64,000 bases of DNA, from NCBI GenBank assembly GCA_964451925.1, contig CAYVKA010000013.1, positions 29,129-93,128 on the forward strand, written 5' to 3'. Positions 12,881-21,243 of this stretch are shown piece after piece. The position numbers and the translations under genes are program-made. The notes beneath the pieces are model-generated. The model searched no databases. It was not told where the DNA came from and worked only from the letters and a program-made list of their open reading frames with translations. The stretch's first letter is position 1; every line of letters begins with the position of its first letter. The DNA comes from Nevskia sp964451925 (GTDB lineage Bacteria > Pseudomonadota > Gammaproteobacteria > Nevskiales > Nevskiaceae).

Positions 12881-15043
12881 TCAATCGACCTTGAGCCCCT
12901 CGGTGAGGATCTTCGGCGTGATGAACACCAGCAACTCGGTCTTGTTGTTGATGACCTGATTGTTGCGGAACAGGTAGCCCAGCACCGGGATGTCGCCCAG
13001 CATCGGGATCTTGCTCACGGTGTGGCTGACGGTCTGCTGGTAGATGCCGCCGAGCACCACCGTCTGGCCGTTGTCGACCAGCACCTGGGTGTCGACCTCG
13101 CGTGTGTCGATCGACGGCGTGCTGCCGCCGGTGCCGGTGCTGACATTGGTGCCGACGCTGTCGTCATGCACCGCCAGGTCCATGATGACGCGGCCGTCCG
13201 GGGTGATCTGCGGCGTGACGTTCAGCGACAGCACGGCGTCCTTGAACGACACCGAGGTGGCGCCGCTGCTGGTGGAGGACTGGTAGGGGATTTCCACGCC
13301 CTGCTTGATCACCGCCGGCTTGGCGTTGGCGGTGATGACGCGCGGGCTGGACACCACCTCGCCCTTGCCCTCGGACTGCAGCGCCGACAGCTCCAGGTCC
13401 ACCAGGGTGTTCTTGGCCAGCAGCGACAGGGCGATGCTGCCCGGCGTGCCCTGCGACGCCGGCGCCGGCAGGTTGACGTTGTAGTTGCTGCCGCTGGGCG
13501 AGGGCACCGTGATCTTGCCGTTGGTGGTGGTGGTGTAGCTGGTCACGGTGGAGTCGGTGCCGCCGACGTTGGTGCCGCCGGTGGTGAGGAAGTTCTGACC
13601 GACGTTGCCGACGAAACTGACGCCGAACTGGGTGCCCAGGTCGCGCTCGAAATTGTCGTTGGCGACGACGATGCGCGACTCGATCAGCACCTGACGCACC
13701 GGGATGTCCAGGCGCTGCACCAGGGCGCGGATCTCGGTGATCTTGTCGCGGGTCTCCAGCACCAGCAGGCTGTTGGTGCGGTCGTCGATGGTGACGCTGC
13801 CGCGCTCGGACAGGATCGAATTGGTCTTGTTCTTGATGATGTTGCCCAGATCCGAGGCCTTGGCGTAGTTGATCTGGATGATTTCCGAATGCAGCGGCGA
13901 CAGCTGGATCTTCTGCTTCTCGGCCTCGGCTTCGGCGCGCTCGCGCGCCGCGATCTCCTCCACCGGCGCCACCAGCATGACGTTGCCCTGGCGGCGCATG
14001 CCCAGGCCCTTGGTGCGCAGGATGATGTCCAGTGCCTGGTCCCAGGGCACGTTCTGCAGGCGCATGGCGATCTGGCCGTTGACGCTATCGCTGACGATCA
14101 TGTTGGTGCCGGCGACGTCGGCGATGATCTGCAGCAGCGAGCGGATATCCACGCTCTGGAACGACAGGCTGATGCGCTCGCCGGTGAAGCTCGGCTGCTC
14201 GCGCTGCCGTTCCGCCAGCTTTTCCTGCGACAGCGGCTGCAGTTCCAGCACGAACTGGTCGCCGGCCTGGTAGGCCACCTGCTCGTAGTCGCCGCCGGCG
14301 CCGGGCGTGACCACCACGCGGGTGTCGACACCGTCGCGCTGCGCGTCGATGTATTTCACCGGCGTGGCGAAGTCCAGCACGTCGAGGCGCTTGCTCAGGC
14401 GGTCGGGCAGGCCGGTGTTCTTGAAGCGGGCGATGATCTTGCCGCCCTCCTCGTGCACGTCGACCACGGCGCGCGGATCGGACAGCGACACCAGCACGCG
14501 GCCTTCGCCCTTTTCGCCGCGGCGGAAATCGATCTTGCCGATCACCGAGGACGGGCCCTGCAGCTGCGGCTGCACGGCGCTGGCCGCGCTGGCCGGCGTG
14601 CCGGCCAGATCGACCAGGATGCGGTTGCCGTCGACGCTGACGTTGTAGGCGGTGGGCTGCGCCAGCTCGACCACCAGGCGGGTGCGCCCCTGCGCCTCCA
14701 CCGCGGCGATCGAACGCACCTGGCCGACGCTGACCTTGCGATAACGCTCAAGCAGCGCCAGATGGGTATCCGGCAGGTCCACCGACAGGCGCGCCGGCTT
14801 GTCGATGGCGAACACCGAAGGCTGCGGCGCCGCGGAGGAGAGCGTCAGGGTGATCTGCACGCGGTCGCCGTCGAGCGTGGCGAAATCCACCGCCTTGAGC
14901 TCGCGCGAAGCCTGCTGCGCCTGTGCCGGCAGGGCGGCGCAGGCCAGCAGCGCCAGCAGGGCCAAGCCGCGTGCGGCGATGCGGGCGCACAACACCCTCC
15001 CGGCGCGGGCCGGGGCGGAGGGTTCGAGGATCTGGCTGAACAT
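12881..15043 (-). CDS. pilQ: Type IV pilus secretin PilQ
   Basis: A 720-residue outer-membrane secretin through which the type IV pilus passes. A long hydrophobic signal sequence ends near AQAQQ. AMIN domains (peptidoglycan-binding, beginning AVDFATLDGDRVQITL and repeated near GKIDFRRGEKGEG) come first. Secretin N0/N1 domains (ISLSFQSVDIRSLLQIIADV onward) and the C-terminal secretin core follow, with VEIPYQSST and the near-terminal VPMLGDIPVLG-type motif seen here as IPMLGDIPVLGYLF. The ATG at 15043 has GGGAG nine bases upstream. It is the last gene of pilMNOPQ, beginning 13 bp after pilP. Confidence 0.97.
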   Translation of the reverse strand: MFSQILEPSAPARAGRVLCARIAARGLALLALLACAALPAQAQQASRELKAVDFATLDGDRVQITLTLSSAAPQPSVFAIDKPARLSVDLPDTHLALLERYRKVSVGQVRSIAAVEAQGRTRLVVELAQPTAYNVSVDGNRILVDLAGTPASAASAVQPQLQGPSSVIGKIDFRRGEKGEGRVLVSLSDPRAVVDVHEEGGKIIARFKNTGLPDRLSKRLDVLDFATPVKYIDAQRDGVDTRVVVTPGAGGDYEQVAYQAGDQFVLELQPLSQEKLAERQREQPSFTGERISLSFQSVDIRSLLQIIADVAGTNMIVSDSVNGQIAMRLQNVPWDQALDIILRTKGLGMRRQGNVMLVAPVEEIAARERAEAEAEKQKIQLSPLHSEIIQINYAKASDLGNIIKNKTNSILSERGSVTIDDRTNSLLVLETRDKITEIRALVQRLDIPVRQVLIESRIVVANDNFERDLGTQFGVSFVGNVGQNFLTTGGTNVGGTDSTVTSYTTTTNGKITVPSPSGSNYNVNLPAPASQGTPGSIALSLLAKNTLVDLELSALQSEGKGEVVSSPRVITANAKPAVIKQGVEIPYQSSTSSGATSVSFKDAVLSLNVTPQITPDGRVIMDLAVHDDSVGTNVSTGTGGSTPSIDTREVDTQVLVDNGQTVVLGGIYQQTVSHTVSKIPMLGDIPVLGYLFRNNQVINNKTELLVFITPKILTEGLKVD

Positions 15044-15056
15044 AACGCTTGCTCCC

Positions 15057-15572
15057 TTATTTCTGCTCAGCAGCAAGGCTGGCTGGCTGCTCTTTGAATC
15101 CACCGAAGCCATCCGGAACGATCTCATCCAGCAGCACTTCGCGCTCGGTGATACTGGTGATCTTGCCGAAATTCTGGCCCATGTAATTGCCGACGGTGAC
15201 GCGGTGGATCACGCCGTCGGGCGCCTTGATCATGGCGTAGGCCGTCTTGTTGTAGTCGATCAGGCCGACCATCTTCAGCGCGTCGAGCGGGAATTCTTCC
15301 AGGGGCTCGCGGTTGCGGCTGGTGTCCGGATGCACACCCTGGCCGTTGCGCGCGCTCTCCGGCAGGCTCGGTGTGAACGGCTCGCGGCGGTCGCCGGCGA
15401 CGTAGGCGAAGGCCTCGTACTGCTTGATCTGCGGAATCGGGTCGATCTTGGTGCTCTTGCGCGCCTTGACCTGGGCGATGTACTGCTGCAACTCGTCCAT
15501 GTCGCTGGAGCAGGCGCTGAGCAGCGCCACGCAGGCCAGCAACAGGCCGCAACGTAGGATGGGCGCGCTCAT
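15057..15572 (-). CDS. pilP: Type IV pilus inner-membrane lipoprotein PilP
   Basis: A 171-residue lipoprotein with a signal peptide ending in the lipobox LLSAC (lipidated Cys21). PilP links the inner-membrane PilMNO platform to the PilQ secretin. The conserved C-terminal beta domain is visible from about residue 90 (ALKMVGLIDYNKTAYAMIKAPDG and the VGNYMGQNFGKI motif). It overlaps pilO by four bases, which indicates translational coupling. Confidence 0.96.
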   Translation of the reverse strand: MSAPILRCGLLLACVALLSACSSDMDELQQYIAQVKARKSTKIDPIPQIKQYEAFAYVAGDRREPFTPSLPESARNGQGVHPDTSRNREPLEEFPLDALKMVGLIDYNKTAYAMIKAPDGVIHRVTVGNYMGQNFGKITSITEREVLLDEIVPDGFGGFKEQPASLAAEQK

Positions 15573-16195
15573 TTGGCACCTCCGGCCGGGCGCGGCGCCA
15601 CGCTGCCGTCATCCTGGTAGCGGTAGGTCTTGGCCAGCGCGTTGAGCCGCAGGGTGCCCTTCTTCTCCGTCGGCGAGATCTGGATTTCGTCGATCACCAC
15701 GATGCGCGGCAACGCGGCGACGCCGCTGACGAAGTTGCCCATCTCGTGGTAGCCGCCGGTGACGGTGATGCGGTTGGGCATTTCGACGTAGAAATCGCGC
15801 GGCACGTCGGACTGCGGCTGGAACAGCTCTTCCTGCAGGTTGCTGGCGATGCGCGTCTGCGAAATGTCGTTGAGCAGGTTGGCCACTTCGGCCTTGCTCG
15901 GCAGCTGGCGCAGCATGTCGCCGAAGGAGTGCTGCATTTCCTCAAGCTGCGCCTTGTAGGCGTCGAGCGCGGCCACCTTCTGCTGCTTGCTCTCGAACTC
16001 CTGGCGCAGGCTGACTTCCTTCTGCTTCTCCTGGCCCAGCTGCTCGTACTGCGGCTGCACCAGGAAGTAGCCGCCGAAGCCGATGATCAGCAGCGCCAGC
16101 AGCACGCAGGCGGCGATATGCACCCAGCGCGGCCAAGCGCCGGGATTCTGCATGTCCAGAGTCTGCAGCTGTTCGATGATCTCGCGCGGGCTCAT
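15569..16195 (-). CDS. pilO: Type IV pilus alignment protein PilO
   Basis: A 208-residue bitopic inner-membrane protein. A short cytoplasmic segment is followed by one membrane helix (about 28-48), a coiled coil (about 50-100), and a ferredoxin-like periplasmic domain containing the family motif GGYHEMGNFVSGVAALPRIV. It pairs with PilN to form the alignment subcomplex between PilM and PilP. Four-base overlaps at both ends tie it to pilN and pilP. Confidence 0.96.
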   Translation of the reverse strand: MSPREIIEQLQTLDMQNPGAWPRWVHIAACVLLALLIIGFGGYFLVQPQYEQLGQEKQKEVSLRQEFESKQQKVAALDAYKAQLEEMQHSFGDMLRQLPSKAEVANLLNDISQTRIASNLQEELFQPQSDVPRDFYVEMPNRITVTGGYHEMGNFVSGVAALPRIVVIDEIQISPTEKKGTLRLNALAKTYRYQDDGSVAPRPAGGAK

Positions 16196-16776
16196 TTCTT
16201 GGGCGCTCCCGCGGCGGGCTGGGAGTTGTCCGTCGCCTTGGTCAGATTGGTCACCTTCAGCTGGAACTGGCTGCTGCGCAGGTGGTTCTGGTCCACGGTG
16301 TGGATCACCACCAGCTTGGGATCCTTGAACCAGGGTGAGGCGTCGAGGTTCTTCATGTAGGCCGAGATGCGTCCGTTGGATTCGGCCACGCCATCCAGCG
16401 TCACCTCGCCGCCGCTCTGCTTGATACCGGTGAGATACACGCCGTCGGGCAGCGTGTTGATGATCTCGTCGAAGAAGTGCACCGATGCGGAGCGGCTCTG
16501 CTGCAGCTGCTCGATCACGCGCATGCGGGCCAGCAGGTTGGCCTTGACCTTCTGCAGTTCCTGGATTTCCTTGATCTGCTTGTCCAGCTGCGCAATCTCG
16601 TTTTGCAGGATCTTGTTGCGCTCCTGCTGGTGCGAGATCGCCTCGTCCATCACCAGGTACGCGATGCCGACGATCAGCGCGCTCGCCACCAGGCTGATGC
16701 CGAGCAGCGCCATGAATTGCTGCTTGCGCCGCTGGCGCCGTGCCGCGCGCCAGTCGAGTAGGTTGATTTTTGTCAT
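16192..16776 (-). CDS. pilN: Type IV pilus assembly protein PilN
   Basis: A 194-residue protein beginning with the conserved PilM-binding segment INLLDWR near the N-terminus, followed by one membrane helix (about 22-44), a coiled coil and a periplasmic domain (DGVYLTGIKQSGGEVTLDGVAES). It binds PilM in the cytoplasm and PilO in the periplasm. It starts 13 bp after pilM and overlaps pilO. Confidence 0.96.
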   Translation of the reverse strand: MTKINLLDWRAARRQRRKQQFMALLGISLVASALIVGIAYLVMDEAISHQQERNKILQNEIAQLDKQIKEIQELQKVKANLLARMRVIEQLQQSRSASVHFFDEIINTLPDGVYLTGIKQSGGEVTLDGVAESNGRISAYMKNLDASPWFKDPKLVVIHTVDQNHLRSSQFQLKVTNLTKATDNSQPAAGAPKK

Positions 16777-16789
16777 GGGCTCGCCGTCC

Positions 16790-17875
16790 TCAACCCGGCG
16801 CGTCGAAAGCGCGGTAGGCCAGCCCGGCCGCGATCAGCAGCGAGGCCTCATCCTGGGCCAGCTGCGCCGGCTTGGCGCGGGACGCCACCGACATCTGCGC
16901 GAACGGCTTGGCCACCACCGTCGGGATCTGCAGGCGCTCCTGGATGGCGGCGTCGACTCCGGCGATCTGCGCGCATCCGCCGGCCAGGATCAGCTGGTCG
17001 ATGGCGCTGTGCTGCGAAGAAGCCGAAAAGAAGAACTGCAGCGAGCGGTCAATCTGCTGCGCCATGTCCGCCAGGAAGTGCGCCAGCACGTCGCTCTGGT
17101 AGTTCTCCGGCAGCGTGCCGAGGCGCTTGCCCTTGGAGGCTTCCTCCTGCGACATGCCGTAGAAGCGCATGATGTCCTCGGTCAGCTGGCGGCCGCCGAA
17201 CGCCTGGTCGCGGGTGTATACGGTCTGCAGGTCGTGCAGCACCATCAGCGAGGTCATGGTGGCGCCCATGTCGACCACCGCGATGCTGCGCCCCTTGCCG
17301 CCATCGGGCATCTGGTGGCGCAGGAACTGGCAGGCGTTCTCCAGCGCGTAGGCCTCGATGTCCACCACCACCGGCTTGAGCCCGGCGATCTCCAGCGCCG
17401 CCATGCGCTGCTCCACCTGTTCCTTGCGGCAGGCGGCGAGCAGCACATCGACGGAAGTCTTGTCCTTTGCCGAAGGGCCGATGACCTGGAAGTCCATGTT
17501 GACTTCCTCGATCGGGTACGGGATGTACTGATCCGCCTCGGCCTTGATCTGCTCTTCCATGTCGTGCTCGCTGAGCGAGGCCGGCATGAAGATCAGCTTG
17601 GTGATGACCGAGGAGCCGGCCACCGCGACCGCGGCGTTCTTGGTGCGGGTGCCGGCGCGATTGACCGCGCGCGCGACCGCCTCCCCCACCACTTTGGGGT
17701 CCACCACCTGCTTGTCGTTGACCACGTTGGACGGCAGCGGCTCGACCGCATAGGCCTCAACGTTGTAACGATCGCCACGCTTACTCAACTCGAGCAACTT
17801 GACCGCGCTGGAACTGATATCCAGCCCGATCAGTTCGCGGCTTCCGCCCCCGAATAGCGACTCCATGAAGGACAT
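16790..17875 (-). CDS. pilM: Type IV pilus assembly ATPase-fold protein PilM
   Basis: A 361-residue actin-like cytoplasmic protein and the first gene of the pilMNOPQ operon. The nucleotide-binding folds are visible as IGLDISSSAVKLLEL near the start, VVDMGATMTSLMVL in the middle and LILAGGCAQIAG late. I chose the ATG at 17875 because GAGGG lies five bases upstream; a second ATG at 17866 lacks a ribosome site. A candidate promoter is at 17963-17990, and mrcA diverges from the same gap. Confidence 0.96.
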   Translation of the reverse strand: MSFMESLFGGGSRELIGLDISSSAVKLLELSKRGDRYNVEAYAVEPLPSNVVNDKQVVDPKVVGEAVARAVNRAGTRTKNAAVAVAGSSVITKLIFMPASLSEHDMEEQIKAEADQYIPYPIEEVNMDFQVIGPSAKDKTSVDVLLAACRKEQVEQRMAALEIAGLKPVVVDIEAYALENACQFLRHQMPDGGKGRSIAVVDMGATMTSLMVLHDLQTVYTRDQAFGGRQLTEDIMRFYGMSQEEASKGKRLGTLPENYQSDVLAHFLADMAQQIDRSLQFFFSASSQHSAIDQLILAGGCAQIAGVDAAIQERLQIPTVVAKPFAQMSVASRAKPAQLAQDEASLLIAAGLAYRAFDAPG

Positions 17876-17962
17876 ATCGCCCTCGCACCCCAGATACCGA
17901 GCCCCCAAAAGGCCCCCCGCAGGTCACCGAATCCTTTAATGACTCTGCCCCGATTCCACCTT

Positions 17963-17990
17963 AATATAGCGGATGTATTCTGCTACGCAA
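17963..17990 (-). promoter_or_regulatory. Candidate promoter for pilMNOPQ
   Basis: On the minus strand, TTGCGT (17985-17990) and TATATT (17963-17968) are separated by 16 bp, about 90 bp before the pilM ATG, in an AT-richer patch of the pilM-mrcA divergent gap. Confidence 0.5.
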
Positions 17991-18073
17991 CTATAAGTTA
18001 CTTCTCCAAGTGCCTGAAAGATGTCCCAATCCGGGCAACGAGCTTAGGCCAGCAGGCCTCCCGAGGGTCCAGT

Positions 18074-20485
18074 TTGAATCTATACCTGCGTGTTGCACTG
18101 ATCGCCGCGGCCGTTGTTGCGGCCGGAGTTTTGTGCGCGGTCGTCGGCTTTTTCGGGGTGCGCGCCTACTATGAGCCGCGCCTGCCCTCGGTCGAGAGCC
18201 TGCATGAACTGAAGCTGGGCATCCCCCTGCGCGTCTACAGCCAGGACGGCGCGCTGATCGGCGAATTCGGCGCCGAGCGCCGCGATCCGCTGCGCTTTGA
18301 GCAGATTCCCCCGCGGCTGGTGCAGGCCTTCCTGGCGGCCGAGGACGACCGCTTCTTCGAGCACCCCGGCGTCGACCTGCAGGGCCTGCTCCGCGCCAGC
18401 CTGGTGCTGGCCACCACCGGCGAAAAGCGCCAGGGCGGCAGCACCATCACGATGCAGCTGGCACGCAATGTGTTCCTCTCGCCGGAACGCAGTTTCACAA
18501 GAAAAATCAAAGAAATACTTCTTGCCCTGAAGATCGAGCGCGAGCTCAGCAAGCAGCAGATCCTGGAGCTGTACCTGAACCGCATCTTCCTCGGCAACCG
18601 CGCCTACGGCGTCGGCGCCGCGGCGCAGGTGTACTTCGGCAAGGACGTCACCCAGCTGAGCCTGGGCGAGATGGCGACCCTGGCCGGCCTGCCCAAGGCG
18701 CCTTCGCGTGACAACCCCATCGCCGATCCGCGCCGCGCGCAGGAGCGGCGCGACTACGTGCTGCGGCGCATGCGCGAGCTGAATTTCATCAACGCCGACA
18801 GCTACAAGCTGGCCCAGGCCGAGCCCATCACCGCCCACCAGCACGTCGCCAGCGTGCAGCTGGAAGCCAGCTACGTGGCTGAGATGGCGCGCGCCGAAAT
18901 GGTCGCCAAGTATGGCGAGGCGGCCTATAGCGACGGCTATTCGGTCATCACCACCATCGACTCGACCCGGCAAAAAGCGGCCAACGCCGCGCTACGTGGC
19001 GGCATCTTCGCCTATGAGGAGCGCCATGGGTACCGCGGAGCCGAAGCCAAGCTGCCGTCCGAACTGCTGCCGCAGCTCGACAGCAATCCCGACGGCGAGG
19101 CGATCCAGGCGCAGCTGGAAGCGCGACCGCAAGCGGTGTCGCTGATCGCCGGCGTGGTGCTGCAATTCGCACCCGACCACCTGCAGGTGCAGACCGAGGC
19201 CGGCGTGGTGGACCTGCCCAAGTCCGGTTTCGAGTGGGCGCACCTGTCCGACAAGAAGCCGTTGAACCGTGGCGACATCGTGCGCCTGGCCCGCGTCGAC
19301 GGCGCCTGGCGCCTGACCCAACTGCCCAAGGTGGAGGGGGCGTTGATCGCGCTCGACCCGACCGATGGTGCGATCCAGGCGCTGGTCGGCGGCTACGATT
19401 TCTTTCTCGGCGCCTACAACCGCGTCACCCAGGCCAAGCGCCAGCCGGGCAGCGGCTTCAAGCCGTTCCTCTACAGCGCCGCCCTGTCCAAAGGCTATAC
19501 CCCCGCCTCGGTGTTCCTCGACGCGCCGGTGGTTTACGTCAGCGCCAATCCGGACGACGACTGGCGCCCCGGCAACTACGAAGGCAAGTTCAACGGCCCG
19601 ATGCGCCTGCGCGAAGCACTGGCCGAATCACGCAACCTGGTCTCGATCCGCGTGTTGCAGGCCGTCGGCCTCGACTATGCCGTGGATTACGCCAGCAAGT
19701 TCGGCCTGCCCCGGGAGCGCCTGCCGAAAGACCTGACTCTGGCGCTGGGCAGCGGCGCGCTGACCCCGTGGGAGGTGGCGCGCGGCTATGCGGTGTTCGC
19801 CAACGGCGGCTTCCTGGTCGAACCGTATTACATCCAGTCGATCCGCGGCAGCGACGGCAAGGAGATCTTCCACGCCCAGCCCAAGCAGGCCTGCCCGGTC
19901 TGCGACGCTGCGCCACCCGCCGCCGATGCCGCCCCGACCGATGGCCAGCCCCCCGCGGCAGCCGCAGCGCCGCCCGCCGTGGCGCCGGTAGCGGCGGCCG
20001 ACCGCGCGCCGCGCGTGATCGATGCCGACGTCGACTATCTCATCACCAGCATGATGCACGAGGTGGTGACACGCGGCACCGGCGCCGCGGTGCGCTCGCT
20101 GGGCCGCGATGACCTGGCCGGCAAGACCGGCACCACCAACGATTTCACCGACGCCTGGTTCAACGGCTTCAACCCCTCGCTGGTCGCGGTCACCTGGATC
20201 GGCTATGACCAGCCCACCACGCTGGGCCACGGCGAAGTCGGCGCGCGCGCCGCGCTGCCGGTGTGGATGGATTTCATGAAGACCGCGCTCAAGGGCGCGC
20301 CGCAGCAGACCCTGCCGCGTCCGCCGGACGTGGTGCAGGTGCCGATCAACCCGTCCAACGGCAAGCTGCTGCCGGCCGACGCGCCCGGCGCGATCCTGGA
20401 AGTGGTGCAGGCCGACCATATCCCGCCGGCCGACGATGGCAAGAGCGCCCTCGGCGAGCAGCCCGCGGGCACGGACATCTACTGA
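18074..20485 (+). CDS. mrcA: Penicillin-binding protein 1A
   Basis: A bifunctional class A PBP of 803 residues that polymerises and cross-links peptidoglycan at the inner membrane. One N-terminal membrane helix is followed by the GT51 domain, with the catalytic region EDDRFFEHPGVD and the GGSTITMQLARN motif. An OB-like linker comes next, then the transpeptidase domain with SxxK at Ser460-Lys463, SRN and KTGTT at 684-688. The start is a TTG at 18074 with GAGGG six bases upstream; the open frame before it is not family-like. An Ala/Pro-rich insert with a CPVC motif (about 19891-20010) precedes the KTG motif. It is divergent from pilM, as in many gammaproteobacteria. Confidence 0.95.
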   Translation: MNLYLRVALIAAAVVAAGVLCAVVGFFGVRAYYEPRLPSVESLHELKLGIPLRVYSQDGALIGEFGAERRDPLRFEQIPPRLVQAFLAAEDDRFFEHPGVDLQGLLRASLVLATTGEKRQGGSTITMQLARNVFLSPERSFTRKIKEILLALKIERELSKQQILELYLNRIFLGNRAYGVGAAAQVYFGKDVTQLSLGEMATLAGLPKAPSRDNPIADPRRAQERRDYVLRRMRELNFINADSYKLAQAEPITAHQHVASVQLEASYVAEMARAEMVAKYGEAAYSDGYSVITTIDSTRQKAANAALRGGIFAYEERHGYRGAEAKLPSELLPQLDSNPDGEAIQAQLEARPQAVSLIAGVVLQFAPDHLQVQTEAGVVDLPKSGFEWAHLSDKKPLNRGDIVRLARVDGAWRLTQLPKVEGALIALDPTDGAIQALVGGYDFFLGAYNRVTQAKRQPGSGFKPFLYSAALSKGYTPASVFLDAPVVYVSANPDDDWRPGNYEGKFNGPMRLREALAESRNLVSIRVLQAVGLDYAVDYASKFGLPRERLPKDLTLALGSGALTPWEVARGYAVFANGGFLVEPYYIQSIRGSDGKEIFHAQPKQACPVCDAAPPAADAAPTDGQPPAAAAAPPAVAPVAAADRAPRVIDADVDYLITSMMHEVVTRGTGAAVRSLGRDDLAGKTGTTNDFTDAWFNGFNPSLVAVTWIGYDQPTTLGHGEVGARAALPVWMDFMKTALKGAPQQTLPRPPDVVQVPINPSNGKLLPADAPGAILEVVQADHIPPADDGKSALGEQPAGTDIY

Positions 20486-21150
20486 TGGCGCAGCGCCGGC
20501 ACGGCCTGGACCGCGGCGGCGAGGCAGGTTCACCGCCCAGCGCGCTGGTGCAGGAAGCCGCGCGCATCCTGTGCGAGGAAGCCGTGCTCGACTACCGCAG
20601 CGCCAAACTCAAGGCCGCGCAGCGCCTCGGGCTGGGCGGCAACACGCCGCTGCCGGACAACGCGCGCATCCAGGCCGCGGTGATCGACTACCAGCGCCTG
20701 TTCGGCGGCCGCGAGTACGCTGAACGCCTGCGTCAGTTGCGCAGCACCGCGGTGCAGGCCATGCGCCTGCTGGCCGAATTCCAGCCGCGCCTCAGCGGCG
20801 CCGCCGTCAACGGCGCCATCACCGCGGCGCACCGCGTGCAGCTGCATGTGTTCGTCGACAAGGCCGAAGCCCTGGACCTGTTCTTCGAGCACCGCCACAT
20901 TCCCTACCGCCAGGATGACCGGGCCTATCGCTATGCCAACGGCAGCGAGGACAATGTACCGCTGCTGCGCTTCGAGGCCGGCGCGGTCGGAATCGATGTC
21001 GCCATGTTCGGCACCGACGACCTGCGCCGCACGCCGCTGTCACCCAGCGACGGGCTGCCGGCGAAGCGGCTGACGCTGACTGAAGCCGAAACCCTGGCGA
21101 AGGTGGAGGTCGATGCGATTCTGGGTAACGCGGCCGGCTTCACGCCCTGA
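20485..21150 (+). CDS. Conserved hypothetical protein, possibly nucleotidyltransferase-like
   Basis: A 221-residue protein whose ATG overlaps the mrcA stop (TGATG), so its translation should be coupled to the PBP. The N-terminal half is helical and basic (RSAKLKAAQRLGLG). A middle helical region (YQRLFGGREYAERLRQLR) precedes a C-terminal alpha/beta region of about 100 residues (VQLHVFVDKAEALDLFFEHRH, then ALRF-like strands). There is no signal peptide or membrane segment, so it is probably cytosolic. I do not recognise the family with confidence; similar proteins are annotated only as hypothetical or predicted nucleotidyltransferases. Confidence 0.8.
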   Translation: MAQRRHGLDRGGEAGSPPSALVQEAARILCEEAVLDYRSAKLKAAQRLGLGGNTPLPDNARIQAAVIDYQRLFGGREYAERLRQLRSTAVQAMRLLAEFQPRLSGAAVNGAITAAHRVQLHVFVDKAEALDLFFEHRHIPYRQDDRAYRYANGSEDNVPLLRFEAGAVGIDVAMFGTDDLRRTPLSPSDGLPAKRLTLTEAETLAKVEVDAILGNAAGFTP

Positions 21151-21203
21151 CGCTTGCGGGCGCTCGCGCGCCGCTCCGCGCAAGGTCAAAAACACCTGAC
21201 CCG

Positions 21204-21235
21204 CACCCTCTCCCCACGAATCGGGGGAGAGGGTG
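21204..21235. terminator. Hairpin between convergent genes, probable terminator
   Basis: CACCCTCTCCCC (21204-21215) pairs perfectly with GGGGAGAGGGTG (21224-21235). It lies between the convergent unknown gene and gltA. There is no strong U-run, and CCCTCTCCCC hairpins are also common dispersed repeats in this bacterial group, so the terminator role is an inference. Confidence 0.55.
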
Positions 21236-21243
21236 AAGCAACT

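Noticed and set aside
13022..15097. Plus-strand open frame opposite pilQ
   Set aside because: The PilQ reading on minus has signal peptide, AMIN and secretin domains; the opposite frame has none and is His/Arg/Gln-rich shadow.
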